Shown in pieces: positions 23,257 through 31,587 of a stretch of 64,000 nucleotides of DNA. Below the pieces are notes generated by a model. That model made no database searches, was not told the DNA's origin, and saw only the letters and a list, made by a program, of their open reading frames with translations. This DNA is from DASYVD01 sp050693035. Its GTDB lineage: Bacteria; Actinomycetota; UBA4738; CALAEC01. Within the stretch, counting starts at the first letter, position 1. Each line of letters begins with the position of its first letter. The stretch covers positions 66,614-130,613 of the forward strand of contig JBOGWB010000076.1 in the NCBI GenBank assembly GCA_050693035.1, given 5' to 3'. A program made the translations under genes and the position numbers.

Positions 23257-25728
23257 TCAGGACTCCTGGCCGGCCAGCTCGACCGGCGGAGACTCCGGCG
23301 ACTGCGGAGCGCCCTCGAACAAGATCTCGCCGTCCTGCGCGTCGACGATGATCGTCTGGCCTGCCGCGAACTCCTTCCACAGGAGCTTCTCCGACAGAGG
23401 ATCCTCGACCAGCCGCTGAATGGTCCGGCGGAGCGGCCGAGCCCCGAGGGTGGGGTCGTAGCCCTTGTCGGCCAGAACTTCCTTGGCCGTCTCGGTCAGC
23501 TCGATGTCGATGTCCTTCGACTTCAGCTGGTCGCTGACCCTCCGCATCATCAGGTCCACGATGGACTTCACATTCTCGCGAGATAGCGACTCGAACACGA
23601 TGATCTCGTCGATGCGGTTGAGGAACTCTGGCCGGAAGGAGCGCTTCAGCTCCTCCATGACCCGGTCCTTCATCTTCTCGTAGGTCACCTGCTCGTCGCT
23701 GGTGGAGAAGCCGATCGTGGTGCCCTTCTGGAGGTCCCGGGTGCCGAGGTTCGACGTCATGATGATCACGGTGTTCTTGAAGTCCACCGTGTGACCCTGC
23801 GCGTCGGTGAGCCGCCCGTCCTCCAAGATCTGGAGGAGCGTGTTGAACACGTCCGGGTGGGCCTTCTCGATCTCGTCGAACAGCACCACCGAGAACGGCC
23901 GGCGTCGCACCGCTTCGGTGAGCTGCCCGCCCTCCTCGTAGCCGACGTAGCCGGGCGGGGAGCCGATCAGCCGGGACACGGTGTGCTTCTCCATGTATTC
24001 CGACATGTCCAGCTGGATCAGCGCTTCCTCGTCACCGAACAGGAACTCGGCCAGGGCCTTGGACAGCTCTGTCTTCCCCACGCCGGAGGGCCCCAGGAAG
24101 ATGAACGACCCGGCGGGCCGCTTGGGGTCCTTCAGACCGGCCCGGGTCCGCCGGATCGCCTTGGACACCGCGGCCACGGACTCGTTCTGATCCACGATCC
24201 GCTTGTGGAGCTCCTCCTCCATCCGGATGAGCTTCTGCGTCTCCTCCTCGGTCAGCTTGTAGACCGGGATGCCCGTCCACGCCGACAGGACCTCGGCGAT
24301 CTCCTCTTCGTCGACCTCCGACAGGACGTCGAGCTCGCCGGCCTTCCACTCCTTCTCCCGGCGGGCCCGCTCGTCGAGGTGCTGCCGCTCCTCGTCGCGC
24401 AGCTTGGCGGCGGCCTCGAAGTCCTGCGAGTCGATGGCGGACTCCTTCCGGAGCCGCACGTCGGCGATCTGCTCGTCCACTTCTCGGACGTCCGGCGGAG
24501 CGGTCATCCGGCGGATGCGCATCCGCGAGCCGGCCTCGTCGATCAGGTCGATGGCCTTGTCGGGCAGGAACCGGTCGCTGATGTAGCGGTCGGCCAGGTT
24601 CGCCGAGGCCACCAGGGCCTCGTCGGTGAACGTGACCCGGTGGTGGGCCTCGTACCGGTCCCGGAGCCCCTTGAGGATGTCGATGGTGTGGGCGACGGTC
24701 GGCTCCTTCACGTCGATGGGCTGGAACCGTCGCTCCAGGGCGGCATCCTTTTCTAGATGTTTGCGGTACTCGTCGCGGGTGGTCGCCCCGATGGTCTGGA
24801 GCTCCCCGCGGGCCAGCATGGGCTTGAGGATGGAGGCGGCGTCGATGGCTCCCTCGGCCGCACCGGCGCCCACCAGCGTGTGCAGCTCGTCGATGAACAG
24901 GACGATGTCTCCGCGGCTCTTGATCTCCTTGAGGACCTTCTTCAGACGCTCCTCGAAGTCACCCCGGTACCGCGACCCGGCCACCAGCGCGCCCAGGTCG
25001 AGCGTGTAGATCTGCTTTCCCTTGAGTGTTTCGGGGACGTCGCCCTTGACGATGTTCTGGGCCAGCCCCTCCACGATGGCGGTCTTCCCCACGCCGGGCT
25101 CCCCGATGAGCACGGGGTTGTTCTTGGTCCGGCGGGACAACACCTGCATGACCCGCTCGATCTCCTTGCTCCGGCCGATGACCGGGTCGAGCTTCGACTC
25201 CCGCGCCAGCTGGGTGAGGTTCCGGCCGAACTGGTCCAGAACCATCGAGCCCTGCGGGGACTGCTCGGCCGCGGTGGTCTCTCGCCCGCCGGTGTATCCC
25301 GACAGGAGCTGGATCACCTGCTGGCGAACGCGGTTGAGGTCCGCTCCGAGCTTCTGCAGAACCTGAGCGGCCACGCCCTCTCCCTCCCGGATGAGCCCCA
25401 GGAGGATGTGCTCGGTGCCGATGTAGTTGTGGCCGAGCTGGAGGGCCTCACGCAGCGAGAGCTCCAAGACCTTTTTCGCGCGTGGCGTGAACGGGATGTG
25501 GCCCGTGGGGGCGGACTGCCCCTGGCCGATGATCTCTTCGACCTGAGACCGCACGGCCTCGAGCGAGATGCCCAGGGACTCCAGGGCCTTGGCGGCCACT
25601 CCCTCTCCCTCGTGGATGAGACCCAGGAGGATGTGCTCGGTCCCGATGTAGTTGTGGTTGAGCATCCTCGCCTCTTCCTGGGCGAGGACGACGACCCGGC
25701 GGGCTCTATCGGTGAACCGCTCGAACAT
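23257..25728 (-). CDS. clpC: ATP-dependent Clp protease ATPase subunit ClpC
   Basis: ClpC unfolds substrates and feeds them to ClpP. The 823-residue protein has the double Clp_N repeat (two YIGTEHILLGLI copies near residues 28 and 105), a first AAA module with Walker A GEPGVGKT and sensor GATTRDEY, a UVR-type middle domain, a second AAA module with GPSGVGKTELS, and the C-terminal D2-small domain. The ATG at 25728 gives MFERFTDRARR, the standard start, with GGAGG eight to nine bases upstream; an in-frame start at 25752 is less likely. It has its own TATAAT promoter and a leader holding two hairpins. Confidence 0.96.
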   Translation of the reverse strand: MFERFTDRARRVVVLAQEEARMLNHNYIGTEHILLGLIHEGEGVAAKALESLGISLEAVRSQVEEIIGQGQSAPTGHIPFTPRAKKVLELSLREALQLGHNYIGTEHILLGLIREGEGVAAQVLQKLGADLNRVRQQVIQLLSGYTGGRETTAAEQSPQGSMVLDQFGRNLTQLARESKLDPVIGRSKEIERVMQVLSRRTKNNPVLIGEPGVGKTAIVEGLAQNIVKGDVPETLKGKQIYTLDLGALVAGSRYRGDFEERLKKVLKEIKSRGDIVLFIDELHTLVGAGAAEGAIDAASILKPMLARGELQTIGATTRDEYRKHLEKDAALERRFQPIDVKEPTVAHTIDILKGLRDRYEAHHRVTFTDEALVASANLADRYISDRFLPDKAIDLIDEAGSRMRIRRMTAPPDVREVDEQIADVRLRKESAIDSQDFEAAAKLRDEERQHLDERARREKEWKAGELDVLSEVDEEEIAEVLSAWTGIPVYKLTEEETQKLIRMEEELHKRIVDQNESVAAVSKAIRRTRAGLKDPKRPAGSFIFLGPSGVGKTELSKALAEFLFGDEEALIQLDMSEYMEKHTVSRLIGSPPGYVGYEEGGQLTEAVRRRPFSVVLFDEIEKAHPDVFNTLLQILEDGRLTDAQGHTVDFKNTVIIMTSNLGTRDLQKGTTIGFSTSDEQVTYEKMKDRVMEELKRSFRPEFLNRIDEIIVFESLSRENVKSIVDLMMRRVSDQLKSKDIDIELTETAKEVLADKGYDPTLGARPLRRTIQRLVEDPLSEKLLWKEFAAGQTIIVDAQDGEILFEGAPQSPESPPVELAGQES

Positions 25729-25742
25729 GATGCTCTGCCTCC

Positions 25743-25761
25743 GGGCCGGCATGGCCGGCCC
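25743..25761 (-). promoter_or_regulatory. GC-rich hairpin next to the clpC ribosome site
   Basis: GGGCCGGC-ATG-GCCGGCCC is a perfect 8-bp palindrome lying just upstream of the clpC Shine-Dalgarno sequence, inside the predicted leader. It could control ribosome access or be a protein-binding site. A clear ClgR or CIRCE box was not seen. Confidence 0.5.
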
Positions 25762-25801
25762 CCGTCGCTCCTACCTCGGGGATCCGTGGACCCCGTCCTC
25801 C

Positions 25802-25829
25802 CCCCGAGGCACCGCGGGCGCCCTCGGGG
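25802..25829 (-). promoter_or_regulatory. Second hairpin in the clpC leader
   Basis: CCCCGAGG (25802-25809) pairs with CCTCGGGG (25822-25829) around a 12-base loop. With the hairpin at 25743 it makes the roughly 135-base leader strongly structured. Confidence 0.45.
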
Positions 25830-25870
25830 CTTCCTCCACCTGGTGAGCCCCGGAGCGCCCTCCGCTTCGC

Positions 25871-25876
25871 ATTATA
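25871..25876 (-). promoter_or_regulatory. Consensus -10 box for clpC
   Basis: A perfect TATAAT on the minus strand, rare in such GC-rich sequence, about 140 bases before the clpC start. No good -35 at 16-18 bases was found (a TTGGGA lies 21 bases up), so an activator or an alternative contact may be used. The region from 25877 to 26112 upstream of it holds no gene I can support. Confidence 0.55.
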
Positions 25877-26152
25877 CCCCGGGGGTCTGCGAACACCTCC
25901 CAAGGCTCCTTCTGGCCCCGCGTTCTCACCAATCTCTCCTTCGGTCGCAACCGTCCTCGACCTGAGCCGAGGCGACTCCCATCTTCTAGGACCCCCCGGC
26001 GGCCCGAAACGTTCCCTCTCCCAGGCCAGCCGGGGCGTTCCGGCCCGATCCCCCAACCGGCTGATGTCGATTTTCATCCCTTCGGCCCATATGCAGGGAA
26101 GAGACCTCCCGATATCCTCTCCGACGGAGGCGTCCGACAGAAGGAGGGCGGG

Positions 26153-26743
26153 ATGGATGTGCGCGCTCGAGCCCGTCGGGCCCTGTCCCATCCTTCCCCC
26201 GGGGTTCGAATCGCTCTGTACGTGGCCGTGACGGCCACGGTCGCGGTGGTGACCGCTTCGGTCAGCGCGTCTCCGCTGCTCGTCGCCGGGACCATCGTCC
26301 TGGGGGCCGCGTCGGCCCTGGCCGCGGCCACGTAGGTGAGGCGGATCCGGGAGCGGCATCAGGTGGTCGAAGTCCTCAAGGCGGCCGAGCGAGCCCGCCT
26401 TCTGCGCGAGTTCGTGGCAGCCCGGGAAGGCGAGCGGCGGGCGTTGTGGGATCGTCTCCACGACCAGGTGCTGCAGACCTCGGCCGGCAACCTCCTGCGC
26501 CTCGATGCCGCCCGGGTGCTGCTCGAGGAGGGCCGGGACGCCCAGGCCGGGACACTCCTGACGGAGGCGGCCCGGACCGAGCGGCAGATCTTCGGTGACC
26601 TCCGCCGGCTCATGGGCGAGATGAACGTCGATCCGTTGGGGATGCCGGGCGATGACCCGCTCCAGGTTCTGGTGGCGATCCCCGAATCGGAGCGCGGGTC
26701 CGGGGGGCTGGCAAGGATCCGGCGCCGCAAGGCTCTGGCGTAG
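26153..26743 (+). pseudogene. Truncated sensor histidine kinase with in-frame stop
   Basis: Two open stretches in one frame are separated only by TAG at 26333-26335. The first (60 residues) has a strong ribosome site (AGGAGG five bases before ATG 26153) and codes for two hydrophobic helices. The second resumes at GTG 26336 without a ribosome site and holds a HisKA_3-type dimerisation domain: REGERRALWDRLHDQVLQ with the phosphoacceptor His, followed by the second helix RTERQIFGDLRRLMGEM. The HATPase domain that should follow is absent; the frame ends 14 bases before the next gene. A NarL-type kinase remnant is the simplest reading; a regulated stop or two small proteins is less likely. Confidence 0.65.
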
Positions 26744-26757
26744 GCGAAGGCCCGGCC

Positions 26758-27039
26758 TCAGACCTCCGGGATCTCTCCGAAGGAGCCGTCCTCGACGCGG
26801 GTGCGACGCTCCTTGATCGCCCCCGTGGCCTTGTCCACACCCTGCTGGACCACGCTGAGACCCTTTCGAGCGCCCGTCTCCGCGGCCTCCTTCCCGGTGG
26901 CCACGGCCCGCTGGACCGTGTGGCTCCCCGTGACGGCGTTCCAGGCCCGCCTGATGTCCTCGTACCGCTCGCGCCCCGCCTTCGACCCCAGCACATAACC
27001 GATCCCGAAACCGACCAGCACACCCGATCTGAATCCCAT
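26758..27039 (-). CDS. YtxH-like small membrane protein
   Basis: A 93-residue protein with one N-terminal glycine-rich transmembrane helix (SGVLVGFGIGYVLGSKAGRERYEDI) followed by a charged amphipathic helical tail, the pattern of YtxH-domain proteins linked to stress envelopes in Gram-positive bacteria. Function not known. It lies tail-to-tail with the broken kinase gene, with 14 bases between. Confidence 0.7.
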   Translation of the reverse strand: MGFRSGVLVGFGIGYVLGSKAGRERYEDIRRAWNAVTGSHTVQRAVATGKEAAETGARKGLSVVQQGVDKATGAIKERRTRVEDGSFGEIPEV

Positions 27040-27119
27040 GGCGCCTCCTCTCCCGGAACCTCTACCCGTCCTCCCTGGACATTACCCCCGGCGCAGACGG
27101 ACCGCCTCGAGCGCTCCCA

Positions 27120-28460
27120 TCAGTGGAGCGGGTCCCGCCGGAGCCGGGTGACGATCCCGTACCGCGACGTCCAGTACTTTGGCGCGGGGCGGTTCTGGCG
27201 CCACCGGGGGAAGAACACCCGCCTGTCCCGGTCCAGGATCCCGGTGCGTTCCAGGTCCGGCGTGAACGATCGCATGATGGGCCGCCATGGAGCCTGGGGG
27301 CCGACCCATCGCTCGGCGCGCTCGGCGTCGCCCGGCACCGCGAACATCCCTATCTCGTTCGCCCCCGGGAACACGTGGTCGTCGGGGCCGAGCTGCACCG
27401 GCAACGAGGAGTACGGGCGCCACGGCAGCGCTTCCAGGGCGCGGACCAACCGGGGGCCCCCGCGGCCTCGGGCCCGGCGGAGTCCGTCCCCGAGGACCCG
27501 GACCGCGTCGTACCCCTCCTGCTCGTGCCCCGCGGGCAGCCGGCCGAACTCCTTCCGGAACCGGGACCGGAACGCACCCACCCTGGGGATGGGCTGGGCC
27601 CATCCGGCCCAGGTGTACGCGTATGGCGCGACGGTCCCGGGCGACGGACCGGCCGCGGCGAACTCCGGCGTGAGCGCGTCCGACGACGCCACCAGTTGCG
27701 TCTCCCCCGCCCGCCTGGCCAGAGCCGGGGCGAGCCTGGTGGCGGTGGAGGAGCTTCCCAGGAGCACCAGCGCGTCGGCGTCCTCCGATGCCGACACCAC
27801 GGCGCCCAGGCTTTCCCCCGGATCGAGCGCGAGGCGGGCCGCCGCTCGGCCTCCTTCCTCCGCCATGGCGGCGTCGAAGGCCGCTCGACCGCCCGGGGCC
27901 CACCCCGTCTCCGTAACCAGCACCACCCGGTCGTGCCGGCGGTCCCGGACCAGGTAACGGGCAATGGCCCTGGCCTGCCACAGGACCGGCACGCTGGTCT
28001 GGAACACCTGGCGATAGAGGGACCGGGACGAATACAGGTCCCCGCCGAGGAGGATCACGGGGGCGCCGAGCGCTTCGACCTCCCGTCTCAGCGTTATCAG
28101 CGGCCGGCCGTCCCCCACCACGAGCACTGCCTCGGCATCCCTCGCCTGGAGGATGTCTCGGAGGAGGCGCCGGGCTCGAGCCGGCCGGCCCCGGTCGTCC
28201 GCCACCTCGAGGAGAAGGTCCCGGCGGCGGACCCCGTCCGCCCCGTTGATCTGTCTCTCCGCCAGCCGCATCCCCTCCAGGTAGATCCGATCCGATGCGG
28301 ACGTGGCCCCGGTCACCGAAGCCACCACGGAAACGACCAGAGCGGGGGGCCCAGCGTCGGTCCGGGGGGAGGGCGGCGGCGTGGTCCGGGTCTGTTCCGG
28401 CGGATCGCCGAGCGTGCAGGCGGACAGCAGGGCCAGGAGGAGGGCTGCCGCGCGTCTCAG
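27120..28460 (-). CDS. Orphan branched-chain-amino-acid-type solute-binding lipoprotein
   Basis: The mature part is a type I periplasmic binding protein of the LivK group: EGMRLAERQINGADG, AEAVLVVGDGRPLI, VVLVTETGWAPGGRAAFDAA, YTWAGWA and EQEGYDAVRVLGDGL. Upstream of the nearest ordinary start (GTG 28328) the frame codes for a lipoprotein signal peptide, RRAAALLLALLSAC, which is clearly real sequence for the protein. No ATG, GTG or TTG precedes it, so a CTG at 28460 is proposed; it overlaps the lysS stop as CTGA, with GGAGG ten bases upstream. No matching permease or ATPase genes are nearby, so it may serve a distant transporter or a sensor. Confidence 0.7.
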   Translation of the reverse strand: MRRAAALLLALLSACTLGDPPEQTRTTPPPSPRTDAGPPALVVSVVASVTGATSASDRIYLEGMRLAERQINGADGVRRRDLLLEVADDRGRPARARRLLRDILQARDAEAVLVVGDGRPLITLRREVEALGAPVILLGGDLYSSRSLYRQVFQTSVPVLWQARAIARYLVRDRRHDRVVLVTETGWAPGGRAAFDAAMAEEGGRAAARLALDPGESLGAVVSASEDADALVLLGSSSTATRLAPALARRAGETQLVASSDALTPEFAAAGPSPGTVAPYAYTWAGWAQPIPRVGAFRSRFRKEFGRLPAGHEQEGYDAVRVLGDGLRRARGRGGPRLVRALEALPWRPYSSLPVQLGPDDHVFPGANEIGMFAVPGDAERAERWVGPQAPWRPIMRSFTPDLERTGILDRDRRVFFPRWRQNRPAPKYWTSRYGIVTRLRRDPLH

Positions 28461-29959
28461 GACGGGTGATCCTCCGGCCTGAGTGCCGGGAACAAGATCA
28501 CCTCTCGGAGCGACGGCGCCCCGGAGAGGATCATCAGGAGCCGGTCCGTTCCCAGCCCCAACCCCCCGGCCGGTGGCATCCCGTGTTCCAGGGCCACCAG
28601 GAAGTCCTCGTCGAAGGGATGGGTCTCCTCCGCGCCCGCGGCCTTCTGGGCCTGCTGCATCTCGAACCGGCGGCGTTGTTCATCGGGGTCGTTCAGCTCG
28701 GAGTACGCGGGGGCGATCTCCACTCCTCCCATGATCAGGTCGAAGTGCTCGGTGAGCCGGGCATCGTCGCGGTGCGTCCTGGCCAGCGGGGAGACCTCGC
28801 GGGGGAAGTCCTTGACGATGGTCGGCTCGACCAGCTCCTCCTCCACGAGCTTCTCGAAGAGCTCCAGGAGGATCTTCCCGGCGCCCCACTTCGGGTCGTA
28901 GCCGACGCCGTGCTCATCAGCGATCCGCTGGAGCTCGGGGAGGGGCGTATCGAGCGAGAGGTCCCGGCCGGCGCGCTCGGACACGAGCTCCAAGAGCGTC
29001 CGCCGGGGCCATGGCCGCTCGAGGTCGATCCGCCGTCCGCCCAGCTCGAACGTCAGGCCACCGTTCACCGCGATGGCCGCCTCCTTCACCAGGCCCTCCA
29101 CCAGATCCATCATGTCCTCGTACGAGGCGAAGGCCTGATACGCCTCGAGCATGGTGAACTCGGGGTTGTACTTCGGGGAGATGCCCTCGTTCCGGAACGT
29201 CCGCCCGATCTCGTACACGCGCTCCAGCCCTCCAACCAGAAGACGCTTCAGATAGAGCTCCGGTGCGATCCGCAGGTACATGTCGATGTCGAGCGCCTCG
29301 TGGTGGGTGACGAACGGCTTCGCCAGGCCGCCCCCGGGGACGGGTTGGAGGAGCGGCGTCTCCACCTCCACGAACCCTCGCGCTTCGAGGTAGGCGCGGA
29401 ACGCCGCGAGCATCCGGGCCCGGGCCCGGACGAGCTCGGCGGCCCCGGCGTTCGTGGCCAGGTCGAGGTACCGGCGACGGTACCGGAGTTCGACATCCTT
29501 GAGCCCGTGCCACTTCTCGGGCATCGGACGGAGGGACTTCGAGAGCAGGGTGAGCCGGCCGGCCTTCACCGAGACCTCGCCGCGCTTGGTCTTGACCACC
29601 TCACCCTCCGCCCCGACCCAGTCCCCCAGGTCGAGGTCCTCGACGAGAGCGACGCTGTCGGTGTCGAGGGCTTCGTTCGTCAGGAAGAGCTGGATCTCGC
29701 CGGAGGGGTCGCGGAGCACTCCGAAGGTGAGCTTCCCGTGGCGGCGAAGCGCGAGGAGGCGACCGGCCACCCGCGCGACCTGCCCGGTAGACGTTCCCGC
29801 TTCGATGTTCCCGAACCGCTCCTGCAGCTCCGCGGCAAAGGCATCCCGGTCGAAGCGAAGGGCGAAGGGCTCCACGCCTCGGGCCCGGAGCCGCTCGAGC
29901 TTCTCCCGCCGCACCGCAAGGACGTGCTCGGGCCGCTCGTCCGCGGGAGCATCGCTCAT
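28457..29959 (-). CDS. lysS: Lysyl-tRNA synthetase (class II)
   Basis: LysS charges tRNA-Lys. The 500-residue protein has the N-terminal OB-fold anticodon-binding domain (GRLLALRRHGKLTFGVLRD) and the class II catalytic core: motif 1 LEARGFVEVETPLLQPVPGG, motif 2 FRNEGISPKYNPEFTMLEAY and motif 3 PPAGGLGLGTDRL. The ATG at 29959 overlaps the coaX stop (ATGA), so the genes are coupled. The order coaX-lysS-(lsr2)-clpC is the actinobacterial one; here lsr2 is replaced by the lipoprotein gene. Confidence 0.96.
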   Translation of the reverse strand: MSDAPADERPEHVLAVRREKLERLRARGVEPFALRFDRDAFAAELQERFGNIEAGTSTGQVARVAGRLLALRRHGKLTFGVLRDPSGEIQLFLTNEALDTDSVALVEDLDLGDWVGAEGEVVKTKRGEVSVKAGRLTLLSKSLRPMPEKWHGLKDVELRYRRRYLDLATNAGAAELVRARARMLAAFRAYLEARGFVEVETPLLQPVPGGGLAKPFVTHHEALDIDMYLRIAPELYLKRLLVGGLERVYEIGRTFRNEGISPKYNPEFTMLEAYQAFASYEDMMDLVEGLVKEAAIAVNGGLTFELGGRRIDLERPWPRRTLLELVSERAGRDLSLDTPLPELQRIADEHGVGYDPKWGAGKILLELFEKLVEEELVEPTIVKDFPREVSPLARTHRDDARLTEHFDLIMGGVEIAPAYSELNDPDEQRRRFEMQQAQKAAGAEETHPFDEDFLVALEHGMPPAGGLGLGTDRLLMILSGAPSLREVILFPALRPEDHPS

Positions 29960-30729
29960 CGCGCCTCCGTGTTGCGATCGAACACCAGCCGGAGTCCCTC
30001 GAGCGTGAGCCAGGGCTCGTGGTGATCGATCGACCGGCACTCCTCCACCACCAGCGGCGCCAGGCCGCCCGTGGCGACCACCGTGGGGCTTCCAAGCTCC
30101 TTGGCCATCCGCTCGACCATGCCGTCGACGAGCGAGGCGTACCCGAGGACCAGCCCCGACTGGAGGCTCTCCGCGGTGCTCTTGCCGATCACCGATCGTG
30201 GGGGCAACAGCTCAACGCGCCGAAGGAGCGCGGCCTGGCGGTAGAGGGACTCGGCGGACACCGCAATCCCCGGGGCGATGGCCCCGCCGAGGTACTCACA
30301 GTTCGCGGACACCGCGTCGAGCGTCGTCGCCGTACCGAAGTCGACCACGATGGCGGGCCCCCCGAACTTGGTGAACGCCGCGAGCGCGTTGACGATGCGA
30401 TCCGCACCGACCTCCTTGGGATTGTCGATGAGGATGGCGATGCCGGTCTTCACGCCCGGCTCCACCACCACCGGAGGGAACCCGAAATACCGCCGGACCA
30501 TCTCCCTCAGAGCCTGCGTGGCCGACGGGACCACGCTCGAGATGACCACGCCGGTGACGTTGCGGTCGAAGCTCAGGCCGGCATGGTCGAGGAGTCCCTG
30601 GAACAGCAGCGCCAGCTCGTCGGCGGTGCGCTCCGGGACCGTGGACAGGCGCCACTGCCACGCCAGCTCCTCATCCCGGAACACCCCGCAGACGGTCTGG
30701 GTGTTGCCGACATCCACGGCGAGCAGCAC
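29956..30729 (-). CDS. coaX: Type III pantothenate kinase
   Basis: CoaX phosphorylates pantothenate, the first step to coenzyme A. The 257-residue protein has the ASKHA phosphate motif DVGNTQT at the N-terminus, the pantothenate-binding GADRIVNALAA, VVDFGTATTLD and the GGAIAPGIAVSAESLYRQAA segment. Immediately follows panC, and precedes lysS with an overlap, so pantothenate synthesis and use are on one transcript. panD, usually between panC and coaX in mycobacteria, is absent. Confidence 0.95.
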   Translation of the reverse strand: MLLAVDVGNTQTVCGVFRDEELAWQWRLSTVPERTADELALLFQGLLDHAGLSFDRNVTGVVISSVVPSATQALREMVRRYFGFPPVVVEPGVKTGIAILIDNPKEVGADRIVNALAAFTKFGGPAIVVDFGTATTLDAVSANCEYLGGAIAPGIAVSAESLYRQAALLRRVELLPPRSVIGKSTAESLQSGLVLGYASLVDGMVERMAKELGSPTVVATGGLAPLVVEECRSIDHHEPWLTLEGLRLVFDRNTEAR

Positions 30730-30732
30730 GGC

Positions 30733-31587
30733 TCAATCCTCCCCGGAAAGGAGGGCGTTGTCGATGAGCCGCGCCTTCCCCACCCGAGCCGCGACGAGGG
30801 CGCGGCACGGGCCGGCGATGCGGTCCACGTCCCCGAACGTGCCATCGTCGACGACGGCGGAGTAGTTCAGCGTCGCCAGGGGCTCCGCCTCGATGCGCGC
30901 CGCCATTCGGGCCCGGAGCACACGGGCGTCGCGCTCGCCCGCCTCGACACCCTCCACCGCCTCGAACAAGGCCCGCGACAGGCAGAGCGCGGCGGCGCGC
31001 TCCTCCGGCGACAGGTAGATGTTTCGTGAAGAGATTGCAAGGCCGTCCGGCTCGCGGACGGTGGGACACCCGACCACCTCGACCGGCATGTCGAGATCCG
31101 CCGCCATCCGCCGGATCACCGCGAGTTGCTGGGCGTCCTTCTCACCGAAGTACGCCCGGCACGGCCCCACCACGCCGAAGAGCTTGGCCACGACGGTGCA
31201 CACGCCCCGGAAGTGGCCCGGGCGCGACGTGCCCTCGAGCCGGTCGCCCAAGGAGCCGGGGTCCACCGTGACGACGGGCCTCCTCCGCGGGTACATCTCC
31301 GCCTCGTCGGGGACGAACAGGACGTCGATGCCGGACCCGTCGGCGAGCGCGCTGTCACGCGGGAGGTTGCGTGGGTAGCTCGCCAGGTCCTCGGCCGGCG
31401 CAAACTGGAGCGGGTTCACGAAGATCGACATCACGGTGAGGTCACATTCCTCTCGGGCCCGCCGGACGAGCGAAAGATGCCCCTCGTGCAGGAACCCCAT
31501 GGTCGGCACGAACCCGACGGAAAGACCCTTGTGACGTCCTTCTTCGCAGGCCGCGCGGAGGGCTTCGCCGGAGCCGGTCACTTCCAC
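30733..31587 (-). CDS. panC: Pantothenate synthetase
   Basis: PanC joins pantoate and beta-alanine with ATP. The 284-residue protein shows VGFVPTMGFLHEGHLSLVRR, VSIFVNPLQF-type (VMSIFVNPLQFAPAEDL), DVLFVPDEAEMYP, the FGEKDAQQLAVIRRM motif and ISSRNIYLSPEER. The GTG at 31587 overlaps the upstream gene by ten bases. No panB or panD is present in the window. Confidence 0.95.
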   Translation of the reverse strand: MEVTGSGEALRAACEEGRHKGLSVGFVPTMGFLHEGHLSLVRRAREECDLTVMSIFVNPLQFAPAEDLASYPRNLPRDSALADGSGIDVLFVPDEAEMYPRRRPVVTVDPGSLGDRLEGTSRPGHFRGVCTVVAKLFGVVGPCRAYFGEKDAQQLAVIRRMAADLDMPVEVVGCPTVREPDGLAISSRNIYLSPEERAAALCLSRALFEAVEGVEAGERDARVLRARMAARIEAEPLATLNYSAVVDDGTFGDVDRIAGPCRALVAARVGKARLIDNALLSGED

